A program made the translations under genes and the position numbers. A stretch of DNA of 64,000 bases. Source: Petrolisthes cinctipes. Taxonomy: Eukaryota; Arthropoda; Malacostraca; Decapoda; Porcellanidae. Below, in pieces: positions 10,690-22,410 of this stretch. The DNA lies in assembly GCA_033782935.1 (NCBI GenBank), contig JAWQEG010001436.1, forward strand, positions 144,001 to 208,000. The letters are read 5' to 3'. The notes under the pieces are model-generated. The model searched no databases. It saw only the letters and a program-made list of their open reading frames with translations, and was not told the DNA's origin. Every line of letters begins with the position of its first letter. The first letter of the stretch is position 1.

Positions 10690-10906
10690 AAAGTTGCAGG
10701 GTTTCAGTTCTGGCACTATCTCTGATGAGATACTCTCCCGAACGTCAGCCAGGCAAGCCCAACTCCCCACCATGGTGCCCAGCCATGGCAGTAACCCCCC
10801 AGTAAACAGTTTTAAACTCTCGGACCTGGGCGAGGCTCGATCTGCCGACCTCACGGATGCAAGGCCAACGCGTTACCACTGTACTAGCCAGGGGCTATTA
10901 TCTTTA
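10690..10906 (-). repeat. tRNA-derived SINE
   Basis: Read on the minus strand, 10906-10830 has a tRNA-like head: GCCCCTGGCTAGTACAGTGG forms the acceptor and A box, a TGC anticodon-position triplet sits in CCTTGCATCCG, and GGTCGGCAGATCGAGCCTC is the B-box region. The body continues through TGGGGAGTTGGGCTTGCC toward 10690. The cloverleaf is imperfect and lies in a repeat, so it is called a SINE rather than a working tRNA gene. RNA polymerase III transcription is expected for the family. Confidence 0.7.
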
Positions 10907-10945
10907 TTATTACGGTAGGTTACTTACCCGCCCTGACTCTCACCC

Positions 10946-11455
10946 CAGCACCCCCACCTCCCCCTCTTTACCCTTCTCCCATCACTTGCATAATTTATTG
11001 TTTATTGTTTAATTTTATAATAATACTTTGCCGTACTAAGTAATTTACACAACATACATGTTAAGAACAAAGTTATAATGCTGTTTTACACAGATTGAGA
11101 ACCATTGGGTATTCATTTAACTAAAAAATACACAATAATATTGGCGATACAGATCATCTATAAATGTTAACGGTCATCCTATCCTCTCTTCTGACCCTTC
11201 AGTTGTTTAACAAATGTTAGACAGGGAGGGTGTTGCCCAGCGCTCCTGCTGGCAGTATGCTCTTATATTTCGTATATTATTTGAGTGGCTATTGAAATGT
11301 CTCTCTATCTGTATAGAACAGCATTATAAATTTGTTATTTACATGTATGTTGTGTAAATTACTTAGTATGGCATTGTATTATTATAAAATTAAGCAATAA
11401 ACAATAAATTATTCAAGTGACAGGATGAGGGTAAAGAGGGGGATGTGGGGGGGCT
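10946..11455. mobile_element. 510-bp foldback MITE with about 155-bp terminal inverted repeats
   Basis: The left arm 10946-11105 pairs with the right arm 11300-11455. Shared segments include ATTTATTGTTTATTG, AGTAATTTACACAAC and ATAATGCTGTT. Only about 190 bp lies between the arms and there is no ORF. The arms start with C/G-rich tips (CAGCACCCCCACCTCCCCCT). The superfamily is not determined. Confidence 0.8.
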
Positions 11456-11608
11456 GCTTGGACAAATGACTCTTGGTAAGGATTGAAGGTACACTCGAAG
11501 GTCTTACCTTGATGGTTAAAGGGAAGGTCCGTGCCTTGACCCTCGTGAATCTTAGTACGGGCCTGTATGTTTTCCTAGGCTTCTGTTATTCATTACCCTC
11601 TTCTTCTT

Positions 11609-12540
11609 ATGTAGCTCTAACTGTTACAACAAGTCAAGCACCAACTACCCTAAATTGAGTTATTAATAGGAATTACTTCTACAATTCCTCTTCTATCTAA
11701 TGAACAAATGGATATCATCTTAGCTTGCATATAGACATCTTTAGAACCTCTGAAATACAACCGAGTAACAAATAAGTCAAATGCAGGCAGTCGACAGTCG
11801 GTCAGCTGAAGCAAAGAATGTTGCCACTGCTCGCTAATTAATATTATTTACTTCGTGCTCTACGTGATTATTTTATTAGCCGTTGGAAACGCTTGCTATA
11901 TAGTATAAAATTATTAATGTACATTTTTATTGCAAAAACAAACTTGTAAATCCATTTAGTTATCACAAATCGTGGAAAAAAGATAAAAATAGAGGAAACG
12001 CATAACCAGTGAGCGATGCCAGCCCGGCCGGACCAGTCCAAACTCTTGTACTGCGTCTTAAAAATGTCTAAATAATTAATGCTTATACTATGTGTTTCAC
12101 TGTATTATAAGGGAAGTGTTATTACTTCAATATTTCTTAGTAAAATTATGACAATACATCGAATAAGATACATAATTAATTAAAGTGAATAATAATAATT
12201 GTGAACTCACAAATTGCATGGGTAGGCAGTAACTCGAGTCAGTCAGACAGTCACACACTCACTGAGAGAGAGAGAGAGTGTGTGTAGGGGTAGAGGGAGG
12301 ACAAGGTGAATGGATATGGGGGGTAGGAGGAGGATGGGTTGGTAAGAAGGGAGGATAGGGAACTCACAGGGGGATGGTGGGAGTATACAAAGTAGGAGGA
12401 GGATAGGTTGGTAAGGAGGGATGGTTGGGGTAGGTGGAGGATGGATTGGTAAGAAGGGAGGGTAGGGGTAGTGGGAGGATGGGTTGGTGTGGAAGGGAGT
12501 GGATGGACATGGGTCGAGGATTGTATGGATGACGGGAAAG
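11609..12540 (+). repeat. Right arm of the 0.93-kb inverted repeat
   Basis: Reverse complement of 1101-2033. On this side the sequence continues without a break into LINE B's endonuclease, so this arm is the natural 5' region of that LINE and the left arm is the displaced copy. It contains AT-rich DNA, a GA microsatellite (12264-12279) and four imperfect purine-rich units of roughly 50-60 bp (12300-12480). Confidence 0.85.
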
Positions 12541-15470
12541 ATTGGGATGGTGAAATATGCGTGGGTGTGTGCATATGCACCAGAGGATGAAAAGAGTAGG
12601 ACGGGGAGAGAGAGGATGAGAGTGTTTTGGGAGGAATTGAATGCTTGTCTGAGAAAGATTGATAGGGGAAGGAGAGTGGTGATGATGGGAGATATGAATG
12701 GAAAGGTGGGAGGTGAGGAAGTGGGAAGTATTGTGGGTGAATGGGGTGTAGAAGGAGTAAATGAGAATGGTGAGTATCTGGTGGATGTCTGTGCTGAGAG
12801 GGGGTTGTTCTTGGCAAACACCTTCTTTCAGCACAAGATGATCTACAGGTATACATGGAGAAGAAGGGATGAGAGAGGAGAGCAGAAGAGTTTGATTGAT
12901 TATGTGGCAGTGGATGAAAGGTTAAGGGACCCTGTGATGTAGTCAGAAAATTGGAGGTTTGCGAGTCCTTCAAATTTTGCCACAAAACATCACCCATATT
13001 GAAGGAGTGTGTTTCGTGGCATAGTCAGGAGGAATCACAAGCCTCCCAAGTTTCATACAAGATCACAGGGTCGATGCAAAAGTGGTGATAGAAATGATCC
13101 AATGCTCCGACCATTTTACGGTGTTGGTAAGGATGAAGGTTAGGGCTAAGTGGGAATATGGTAGGAGGGATGAAAGGGTGAGGAACAAGAGGGAGATGGC
13201 TAGTGGGAAATTAGATGAAGCAGAATATAGGGAGGAATATAAGAGGAGGGTGGGTGAGGTGCTGGCGGATGCAAGGATGGGGATAGGGGAGGGAGTGGGA
13301 GTGAATGATGTGTATGAAACATTCAAAACTTTAGTGTGTAAGACAGCAGCAGAAGTGGTGGGGTATAAAGGTCAAAAGAGGGGGACGAAAGGGAGTGCAT
13401 GGTGATCTGAAGAAGTGAAGGATTCAGTAGAGAATAAGAAGGCTAATAGGAAAACCCTGCAGAGAAATGTGCCAGAGGAGGTGAAAGAGGGATTACAATG
13501 AGTGTAAGAGGAAAGTGAAGAGGATGGTGAGTGAGAGCAAAAGGAGAGTGGATGTGGAGTTTAGTAGGAAACTGAGTGAGAGGTTTAGAGAAAACAAGAA
13601 ATTATTCTGGAAGGAGGTGAAAAGAGAAAGAGGAGAAGGAAAGTCTGGTAGCGTGAGAATGAAGAGAGAGGATGGAGTTTCTGTGAGTATAAGTGAGGAA
13701 GTGAAAGAAGTGTGGAAGAGGCATTTTGATTGTTTGATGAATGAGGGGCCGGGAGGGGAGGCGGTGGTGACATGCATGGGGATGGAGGCAGGTGGTAGAT
13801 GACAGGGTGTACAAGGAGATTTGGGAAGGGAAGAGGTTAGGAAAGCAATAGGAAAGTTGAAGATGGGAAAGGCACCAGGGGTGGATGAAATAACTGCTGA
13901 GGTGTGGGAAGGAGGAAGTGGTCGAGCGGATGCTGCTTATATGCACATTGGCTTGGAGACAGGGAGAGGGTGCCAGAGAACTGAAGGAGAGACATAATTG
14001 TGCCTCTGTTCAAGGGGAAGGGGAGTAAGAATGAGTAAGGATGAGTGTGGTAGCTATAGGGGAATAAGCCTTCTTAGTGTACCGGGGAAGGTGTATGGGA
14101 AGGTTCTCTCTGAGAGACTGATAGAAGTAACTGGGAATAAAGTCAGTGAGGAGCAGGGAGGGTTCAGAAAGGGTAGAGGATGTGTGGACCAAATCTTTGC
14201 AATAAAATTAACAGTGAAGAAATATATTGGGAAGGGTAGGAAGTTGTATGCTGCCTTCATAGATTTGGAGAAGGCATAGATAGGGTTGATAGGAGAGCTA
14301 TGACAGATGTATTAAGGATTTACGGTGTTGATGGGCACTTGCTGGAGGGGTTTGAGGCTTTATATAAAGAGGCAAAATCTTGTGTGAGGGTTGAGGGTGA
14401 TTTGAGTGAGAACTTTGATATCAGTGTAGGATTGAGGCAGGGGTATGTCATGTCAACATAGTTGTTCAATATCTTTATGGATGGTTGCATGAGAGAGATG
14501 AAGGCAAAGGTGGAGGGCCTGGGTGCAAAACTGAGGTTGAATGGAGTAGATTGGTCCTTGGTTACAAGCTTATTTGCGGATGACACTGTGCTGCTGGCCG
14601 AGAGTGAAAAGGGAGTTACAGAGGGTGGTGGATGAGTTTCAGTCCCTGTGTAAGTAAAGAAAACTGAAGTTGAATGTTGGTAAGAGTAAGGTGATGGTAT
14701 TTGAGAGGATCAAAACAGAAGTAATTGACTTTGCTACACCCTATAGAGTGGCTGTACCAACTGGGACTGAATGTGAGATAACTTTAGGGGGTGAGAGGAT
14801 GGAGAAGATGAGGGAATTCAAGTAATTGGGAACAGGTCTGTGTAAACATGGAAGGAGAAATCAGGGAGAGAGCAGTGAGATGCAGGCAGGTCATAATATC
14901 ACTGGGGAGGATTATGAAGGATAGAAGTGTGAGTATGGAAGTGAGAAGGGGACTGAGAAATAGTATTATCCTGCCAACACTGACATATGCGTCAGAGACA
15001 TGGACATGGAGTAGGGCTCATCAGTCTAGAATAGGTGCGGTGGAAATGAGTTATCTGAGAGGAACATGTGGACTTACTAGATGGGATGGAGAAAGTAGGG
15101 AGTGTGCATGAGAGGTGTGGTATGAGTGAGAAGGCAGTTGGTATTGAATGTGGAGTGGTTGAGAGAGTGAAGCGTAATACACTGAGGTGGTTTGGACATG
15201 TGGAGAGAATGCAAAGTGTGGAGTTTGTAAAGAAGGTGTATGGAAGTGAAGTTGTGGGACCTGGTGTGAGAGGCAGACCTCCGGTTAGATGGCAGAACAG
15301 AGTGGAAGAGTATGTGAGAGAGAGAGAAGTGTGAGGTGGGGAGGGGGGAGGGAGCAAGTGAGGAGGGAGTGCTGGAACAGAGAAAACCGGAGACTCTTCT
15401 GCCGTGGCCACCCCCTTGGAGGGAGTTTACCGGAGGGAACGTGGCATCAGAGCTATAGATAGATAGATAG
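12484..15470 (+). pseudogene. RTE-like LINE B: endonuclease, reverse transcriptase, C-terminal domain, TAGA tail
   Basis: A nearly complete but heavily broken ORF2. The apurinic endonuclease reads GSRIVWMTGK, VVMMGDMNGKVGGEE, NENGEYLVDVCAERGLFLAN and SLIDYVAVDERL, then is interrupted by a 145-bp hairpin insertion. It resumes with QCSDHFTVL. RT follows with PGKVYGKVLSERLIEVTGNK, GFRKGRGCVDQIF, FIDLEKA and FADDTVLLAESE (near 14575). The C-terminus has TYASETWTWSRAHQSRIG, LRWFGHVERMQ and GRPPVRWQNRVEEYV. The 3' end is ATAGATAGATAGATAG at about 15455-15470. At least five frame changes or stops. Each break is a small indel or point change, so this is an old dead copy. Confidence 0.9.
12928..13072. 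mobile_element. 145-bp hairpin MITE inside the LINE B endonuclease
   Basis: The terminal sequences GACCCTGTGAT and ATCACAGGGTC are inverted. The two halves (12928-12984 and 13016-13072) pair along almost their whole length, for example TTGGAGGTTTGCGA with the complement of GCCTCCCAAG. Removing it restores endonuclease reading between DERLR and VDAKVV. Confidence 0.8.
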
Positions 15471-15495
15471 AACAGGACACATAACAAACACAGAA

Positions 15496-15497
<2 letters not shown>

Positions 15498-15549
<52 letters not shown>
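15498..15549. repeat. CA microsatellite
   Basis: About 25 uninterrupted CA units, set inside copies of ACAGGACACATAACA that also occur near 17085. Confidence 0.95.
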
Positions 15550-15599
15550 CAGGACACATAACAAAACACAGAAAGAAACACATAGATCTGTGATGTATG

Positions 15600-16880
15600 T
15601 GGTGGGAAGGATATGTCACTGTGGGACAGGGTAATGAATAGTGGACAGTTGGGAGGACAGGGTAATGGGAAGGACAGGGGACAAGGTGGGACAGTGGACA
15701 GTGGACAGTTGGGAGGACAGGGTAATGGGAAGGACAGGGGACAAGGTGGGACAGTAGACAGACAGGAAAAGGTAGGGTAGGTGAGAAGGACAGGGTGATG
15801 GAAAGGACAGGGGACAAGGTAGGACAATAGACAGACAGGGAAAGGTAGGGTAGGTGGGAAGGACAGGGGACTAGGTGGGACAGTAGACAGATAGGGAAAG
15901 GTAGGGTAGGTGGGAAGGACAGGGTGGGACAATAGACAGACAGGGAAAGGTAGGGTAGGTGGGAAGGACAGGGTGATGGAAAGGACAGGGGACAAGGTGG
16001 GACAATAGACAGACAGGGAAAGGTAGGGTAGGTGGGAAGGACAGGGGACAAGGTGAGACAGTAGACAGACAGGGAAAGGTAGGGTAGGTGGGAAGGACAG
16101 GGGTCAAGGTGGGACAGTAGGCAGACAGGGAAAGGTAGGGTAGGTGGGAAGGACAGGGGTCAAGGTGGGACAGTAGGCAGACAGGGAAAGGTAGGGTAGG
16201 TGGGAAGGACAGGGGTCAAGGTGGGACAGTAGGCAGACAGGGAAAGGTAGGGTAGGTGGGAAGGACAGGGGACAAGGTGAGACAGTAGACAGATAGGGAA
16301 AGGTAGGGTAGGTGAAAAGGACAGGGTGATGGAAAGGACAGGGGACAAGGTGGGACAGTAGGTAGACAGGGTAAGGTAGGGTAGGTGGGAAGGACAGGGT
16401 GATGGAAAGGACAGGGGACAAGGTGGAACAGGGTAATGAATAGTGGACATTTGGGAGGACAGGGTAATGGGAAGGACAGGGGACAAGGTGGGACAGTAGG
16501 TAGACAGGGTAAGGTAGGGTAGGTGGGAAGGACAGGGTGATGGAAAGGACAGGGGACAAGGTGGAACAGGGTAATGAATAGTGGACATTTGGGAGGACAG
16601 GGTAATGGGAAGGACAGGGGACAAGGTGGGACAGTAGGCAGACAGGAAAAGGTAGGGTAGGTGGGATGGACAGGGGACAAGGTGGGACAGTAGGCAGACA
16701 GGGAAAGGTAGGGTAGGTGGGAAGGACAGAGGACAAGGTGGGACAGTAGACAGACAGGAAAAGGTAGGGTAGGTGGGAAGGACAGGGGACAAGGTGGGAC
16801 AGTAGGCAGACAGGGAAAGGTAGGGTAGGTGGGAAGGACAGGGGTCAAGGTGGGACAGTAGGCAGACAGGGAAAGGTTGT
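15600..16880. repeat. 56-bp minisatellite, about 1.25 kb
   Basis: Tandem units of 56 bp built from GTGGGACAGTAGGCAGACAG, GGAAAGGTAGGGTAGGTG and GGAAGGACAGGGGACAAG. Some units carry an added GTGATGGAAAGGACAGGGG or a TGGACATTTGGGAGG variant, giving a higher-order pattern. Because 56 is 3n+2 and the unit has no minus-strand stop, all three minus frames are open for hundreds of codons. These are not genes. Confidence 0.95.
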
Positions 16881-18721
16881 AGGTATGGTTTGGAATGCAG
16901 TAGAGAGAAGAGGTAAAACAGGGTAGGGTGGAGAGAGAGAGAGAGAGAGAGTGAGTGGGAGAGAGACTAAACCCCCACCGCCATTATCTGCTTAGGATAT
17001 GGGCTAGGACAGAAGAGAAAATAGAAAGGTGTATTACAGGACAAACAGAGTAGACAATACGTGTACTATACACGACACACACCAGGACACATAATAGGAT
17101 ACCAAAACACAGAAGGAAACATTATAGTACACATACGCACACACATAACAGGATACATACCAACACGGTGGTGGAGTGGTATTGTTTTGAAGTGTGAGGC
17201 GGGAGGAGTGGCGGGCAGAGCGGGAAAACATTAGAATAGTGACTGGGTTATAAATGGCTTTATTGTGGTGTCCATTGAGAAGGGGCTAAAGGTGCAGCAA
17301 CCTGATTATTTCAAGTTATTTTAGTTGTACAGATGCAGGTTGTTATTGATGTAAATCATTTAATTTACAGTACGGCATATGTTATTTATTTTTATATTAA
17401 TGAAGTGTTCATGTTATACTGATCATTGATTTTGCATCCAATAATATAATTATTTGGGGGGGACCTGGAGGCAATCAGAGGGATACTTTATGTGTTGCAG
17501 GGAGTGGCGAATCTTGTGATTAATTTACTCACCATGGGACATTTTCACAGGAGCAAACATCAAAGAAGTGTAGGCCTACAACATGTGACTGATTAGGTAA
17601 GGTTTAAAATGGAGGGAGGGAAAAATAAAGGTGGAGGGAAGATAAATAGCAGGCTACAGCAGATTGTACCCTTATTATGTTTGGTGAATGATAAGCATAT
17701 CACATTCAATTCAGTAAGACTAAAATTATTTTAAATGGGACTTGCTCACCCTTAAGACTGACTTAAACATTAGCCTACTTAGTAACAATTACTTTCAGTA
17801 CCTCAGTGTAAAAAAAATTGGCGAAGAACTTGGATAGTGAGACGTATTATTAGGCAGGAGGAAAGAGGAAATCAATGGGTGCCTGGGTGGGTGAGAGGAG
17901 GGTCTGAAGGAGTGGGAGAGAGCGGGGTGAGTAGGATGGACCAGGATAGAGGAGTGAGGAGGTGTGTGTGCCCGCCCTTGTGGAGTAATAGATGCATGAT
18001 GACTCTGCAGTTCCTCTGCTTATCACTCATTCATAACAGTTTAACCCAGCAAAATCAGAGGCTGTTAAAAGCAATAGGTTGAATCGTACGTTTGGCAGGC
18101 TGGCGCCGCGCCACACCACACCACACCACACTCACAGCTAGATAGTATTTCACTCTTTTAAAGGTTTTAAAGTTATTCTGTTACGTACCTGCATCAAAAC
18201 TATACCCATAGAATGCTTAAACAATGTAGTTTCTTAATCAAAATAGTATACATTATTATTATTTACCAATTCTCCATTTTAATCTAATATTTCAGTACGA
18301 GAATAATTTTTCACATTTTCTCCATGACAGTCGTATTTATTATACCTGTAATATCTTTCTTAATAGGGAACTGATCACTTTTTGGCATATATCAGTTAAA
18401 AGCTAAGAAAATTTGGCCTCTAATGAAGTTTGAAATACCACAGTATATGTTATACTGGTCATATCAATTTGGTGAAGTGAAGTACCGGTCAACAGATTAT
18501 TCGTGTTTACCTTACGTGTGACATTATTACCTATACTTTAAAGGCAATTAACTCGCTTAAGTAGGCGTGGTGCTTGACTGGTTGTAACACTCTGCCACTC
18601 ATATACACTCCTTATTTACACACAGCTCATTTATGCACACTTTATTTACACACGTCATATGTATGCACACCCCATTTGCGCATGTCATTGTATACTCCCT
18701 CCGATTTCTCGTCCCACACAG
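16881..18721. other. Intron 1 remainder, no gene seen
   Basis: Contains a GA run (16929-16950), ACAGGACACATAATAGGAT-type repeats near 17085, AT-rich DNA, a short CCACA array (18110-18130), and at 18570-18590 a fragment matching the inner end of the inverted-repeat arms (GCTTGACTGGTTGTAACA). It ends in a pyrimidine-rich acceptor (CCGATTTCTCGTCCCACACAG). Confidence 0.6.
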
Positions 18722-18959
18722 AGGCTTGAGTCGGCAGGCCACCGCTACTCGACGGTAAAGCTGAAGGAGATCCTGACCGGGATGATCAAGGGATACGAGA
18801 ATTGCCAGCATCACAACAACCTCCCTGGGGCAATACGCAGGCACGTCCCCTTCTACCGGGAGCTGTCGGAGGTGTTCGGAGTTCACGGGCGCTGGCCTCA
18901 CCTCCCCACCTCCAGGACCGTCGCCATGAAGACCAACAGAAAGTTCAAGCACAGACTGC
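18722..18959 (+). CDS. Host gene exon 2: second half of Myb/SANT-like domain 1
   Basis: The acceptor CGTCCCACACAG|AGG is preceded by a good pyrimidine tract. The 79 codons read RLESAGHRYSTVKLKEILTG, then MIKGYENCQHHNNLPGAIRR, HVPFYRELSEVFG and a basic tail ending KFKHRL. The donor CTGC|GTGAGT is strong and phase 1. GH...T...KLKE..TGMIKGYE..HHNN followed by PFYRELSEVFG is the typical third helix and trailing PF.EEL. motif of trihelix-type SANT domains. The exon is GC-rich compared with its AT-rich surroundings, as expected for real coding sequence. Reading on past the donor would stop within four codons. Confidence 0.82.
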
Positions 18960-19002
18960 GTGAGTTGTGACCCTAAATTTACATAAGGGGAGATATAGTA
19001 CA

Positions 19003-19141
19003 GTAGGCCCTCGATATAAGATGATCAGATTTATCAATATCCTTTTAACACAGGCTTAGTAAATAGATTGGTTATTCTGTATGGTAATGAATAATCGAAG
19101 CCTGGGAAAATATTTAGTGGTCATCAATGAGGGACTGAGTG
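19003..19141. repeat. MITE-like repeat (ACCCTCGATATAC family), copy after exon 2
   Basis: Starts AGTAGGCCCTCGATATAAG and ends ATGAGGGACTGAGTG. Shares GTATGGTAATGAATAATCGA and GAAGCCTGGGAAAA with the copy at 62216-62480. Confidence 0.65.
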
Positions 19142-19145
19142 TTGT

Positions 19146-19262
19146 TGAAGTTCATCTAGCTGTCTGGCCAAGCAGCCCCAAGCCCCTGAGGAAGGTCATT
19201 GCCTGAACCAAGCTTTCCCACAGTGCCGTCAAAGAGTGTATGTTGTGTTGTAGGCAAGAGTG
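19146..19262 (-). repeat. Truncated repeat of the CAA-tailed family
   Basis: Begins with the TTGTTG end, then GCTGTCTGGCCAAGCAGCC and GAGGAAGGTCATTGCCTGAA. This is the reverse complement of the 3' part of the copy at 23636-23880. Confidence 0.65.
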
Positions 19263-19737
19263 GTTGTGTGGATTGCAGTCTAACATAATGTGTTTAATAG
19301 AGTGGGGTGCTATGTTGCATCATGGACAACCATCCACAATGGCTCCATCCAGCTTCTGATACCATCAGAATGGCTGGGTGGTGGCCACATCACAGAAATT
19401 CAATTAAGTTTTCACAAGGGGTCATCACACGATTGGTAACGTAACGTGGGGTCTTAGATACCCAATATGCCTATAGCTCGAAATAAGAGCGAGATATGGA
19501 AATGCCCATACCATGACAATGAAGTTCAGTCACTGTCAGGAAGATAATGGTAATCACAAGAATTTTTGTTCATAAAACATGCGGCACATGGGAAAAAAAA
19601 AGTGGGCACCAGAGACCCCAGGTTACCTATCTAGGGTTAATCGTTTGGATAGATTGGTATATACTGTATATATTTATATTCTCGACAGGTATTGTAGACT
19701 AGCGATATCTTGATTCACTGTGTAGAATATATATATA

Positions 19738-22410
19738 CACCTTGGTCTCGTATAGAACGTCTAATAGGTCGATAAAAGACGTCGTTTTATGTGAAATCGT
19801 TCTATGTGATACACGTAACCTATGGGGAAAACGACAATTGGTTGATCAATCACCAAAATTGTCCCTGAAATTAACATAAAATACTTTTTAAGGTTTTTCT
19901 TGCCTTAATCCTACAGGGATGTATGTAAAATGCATATTACAATTCGTATTAAGGTTTTCCTTACATTAATCCTACGGGGATGTATGTACAGGGGAAGGGG
20001 GAGTCCGAGGCTTGGTGAGGATCACTCGCTATCGGTGTCCTCACCGTCACCAGTTGCTGTACCTGTGAGGATGTTGATAGCCCTCGAGCTCTTCCTGAAC
20101 ACATCCACATCTCTCATGAAGCCAGTAAACTCATCATTGGTGACCTCAGAGGGGCCAGGCTGAGGCTCACCAGAGGAGACAGGCTGAGGCTCACCAGGAA
20201 GAGGAGATGCAAGCGACTCATGTGACTGAGACGAGTTGGCGCCATCCGTGGTAGTGGAGGTGGTAGGGGGGAGATAGCGCGTGATCATCGTTTGTTTTCT
20301 TTTATTAACCATACGCTGGTGAAGCTGCTTTTATTAACGCAAAGTAGAATCTAACTGTAACACAAACTCAGCCTGTTTCATCTTAGATTTTTCATTTTGA
20401 AGCACAACTTGTTTTAGATTTTCAGCACTAGCTAAAATTAAACTTAATTGATGACATGAATATTCACTCTCGACATTTTCCTCCAATATAGGCTCTTGCT
20501 GTGCCAACTCGTCCTCAATGACTAAACCAGACACAATACCCTCCACACTCTGATTATCACCCTCTGAATTTATAGCCAAAATTTCCTCCTCTGTCACAGA
20601 TTTGAATCCCGGCACCTCCCTTGCCACCTCCACAGCTCTTGTCACTGAGTCACATAAATCTTGTGCTTCACTTTCAATCACGTTTTTAATAAAGGATGGG
20701 GCAACTTTCTTCCAAGAATGCCTGATAGTAGCCACATTAATGTCCTCCCAAGCCTTCAGCATGTGTGTAACCGCATCTTTTATAGTGAACTGCCTCCAAA
20801 ACTGTTTCACTGATATACCGTTGGGGTTGGGTGCGAGGTGGTGGTGTGGAGCGGACGAGCGAGCTGACTGGTCGTCGCCGTCTGTCTGGGTAGGGGGGGT
20901 ACCCATACCAGGTTCACCACCTGCTGGCTCTGGCAAGGGATCGTCGATGTCGCCTGCCTCGTGACCACTGTCCAATATCGCCTGTATCTCCTCTCCAGTT
21001 TCTGTTTGCTGTCTCATTAAGGCATAAACTCTTGTCTGATAAAATGTCTTCACATTCGCGATCACCTCTTGATCAAGTGGCTGCAGGAGCGAGGTGGTTG
21101 GGGGGATAAAACAGCACCTTTACTTTAGGATGGAGGTCACTTAAATGTTCTGGGTGTGCTGGACAGTTATCCATTGTAAGCAAAACTTTAAATGGCAACC
21201 CGTTCTTCCTGCAATGCCACCTTGCATCTGGAACGAACATGGTAGTCAACCACTCCTGTGTTGTAGCAGAGTTCATCCACCCATTTAAAGTTTTCATCCA
21301 GTAGATAGGGGCCTGTGACGTGCTTGTTAAATTGTTATAACATCTTGGGTGAGCTGCAGTGTGGACAACCAAGGGTTTCATTTTGTGTGTCCCAGTTAAA
21401 TTACAACAAAACAGTATAGTAAATCTACTCTTGTCAGCCTTGCGTCCTCTAGCCTTCTTACTTGCACGGCTTATGAAAGTGGAAGTGGGCATCTTTTTGT
21501 ATTGAAGACCGCACTCGTCCATATTATAGATGCACTCCGGATCATAACCGCCCTCTTCAATGGTGTCCTTGAGAATTTGAGGGAAGTTATCTGCAGCCAC
21601 AGAATCAGCAGAGGCTGCTTCGCCGGTTAAATTAACATTTCTTATCTCCTTTCTGTCAATAAAGCGATATAGCCATCCAGTAGAGGCCTGAAAACCAGAA
21701 GGCTGCATCTTTTCTTTATCGCAAATTGTTAGATAAAACTCTTTCGCCATCTCCATAATTTGTTTCTTGTTTACGGGGACACCCTCACGTTCTTTTTTTA
21801 CTTACCCAAGCATTCAAATATCGCTCCATCTTTATCACTTTGGAATCTGGTGCTCGCTTTCTGGAGTCTATCTTGGAAGCTCCATATGCCTTGATGGATG
21901 CACGAATCTCGTCTCTTTTGCGCCATATTGTTCTTACACTGGACTCTGACAGCCCTAAATCACGTCCTATGGCTGAGTTTCCTTCTTTCTCTTTCCGAGA
22001 AATAACTTCCTTCTTTATATCAAAGGATATGGCCTTCCGTTTTGTAAATGCACGACCTGGCATGACTGAGTGTTGAAGCTGGTGGCTAACTCGTAATCAC
22101 TTAAAACGAGCGAGTCACACAAAACGCGGGGTAGGGTGAATGGAGACTGAGGGTAGGGGGAAGGAGCGGGAGAAGTGGCGGGAACACACTCATCCACACT
22201 GTGCGCAGACGCCAGTGATATAATTCCCTGACATGTTCTGCATGATTTAGCTCGTTTTGTATAAGAACTCCTCGGATTTGCTTCACTTATTTTCGCCACC
22301 CGTTTTATATGGATGCAATCGTTTATAAAATAATTTTAAGCTAATATTTTGGTCGCTCGTTCTATACGAGAATCATTCTCTGTGAACACGTTCTATATGA
22401 GTCCGAGGTG
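19738..22410 (-). mobile_element. Tigger-1: full-length Tigger/pogo DNA transposon
   Basis: 2,673 bp between TA dinucleotides. The terminal inverted repeats are CACCTTGGTCTCGTATAGAA on the left and the complement of TTCTATATGAGTCCGAGGTG on the right. The TA target duplication, length and encoded DDE transposase fit the pogo/Tigger branch of Tc1/mariner. Both TIRs are intact enough to be recognised in trans, but its own transposase is broken. A deletion relative lies at 24473-32122. Confidence 0.92.
20022..22063 (-). pseudogene. Tigger-1 transposase (CENP-B/jerky-like DDE)
   Basis: The N-terminal helix-turn-helix (KRKAISFDIKKEVISRKEKE, AIGRDLGLSESSVRTIWRKR) is followed by a second DNA-binding segment (GFQASTGWLYRFIDRK). 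The DDE_1 catalytic region contains IYNMDECGLQYKKMP, LLTMDNCPAHPEHL and TTSLLQPLDQEVI, so all three acidic residues survive. The C-terminus is acidic and PST-rich (ITRYLPPTTS, GEDTDSE). Breaks: one extra A in an A-run near 21796, a 2-base deletion near 21080 between PPN and TTSLLQP, and tandem TAATAA at 20331-20336 before the tail. The enzyme would excise and reinsert the element at TA sites. Confidence 0.9.

Noticed and set aside
10814..10906. Possible tRNA gene
   Set aside because: A and B boxes are present, but the stems are imperfect and the sequence continues into a non-tRNA body, so it is a SINE.
12243..12997. Long minus-strand Ser/Pro/His-rich frames, also at 41164-42757 and 13493-13946
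   Set aside because: Antisense shadows of the purine-rich RTE-like LINE coding strand.
15077..16848. Several 180-320-codon minus-strand frames rich in Pro/Ser/Leu/Cys
   Set aside because: All come from the 56-bp minisatellite (3n+2 period without stops), with one frame running on into antisense LINE B.
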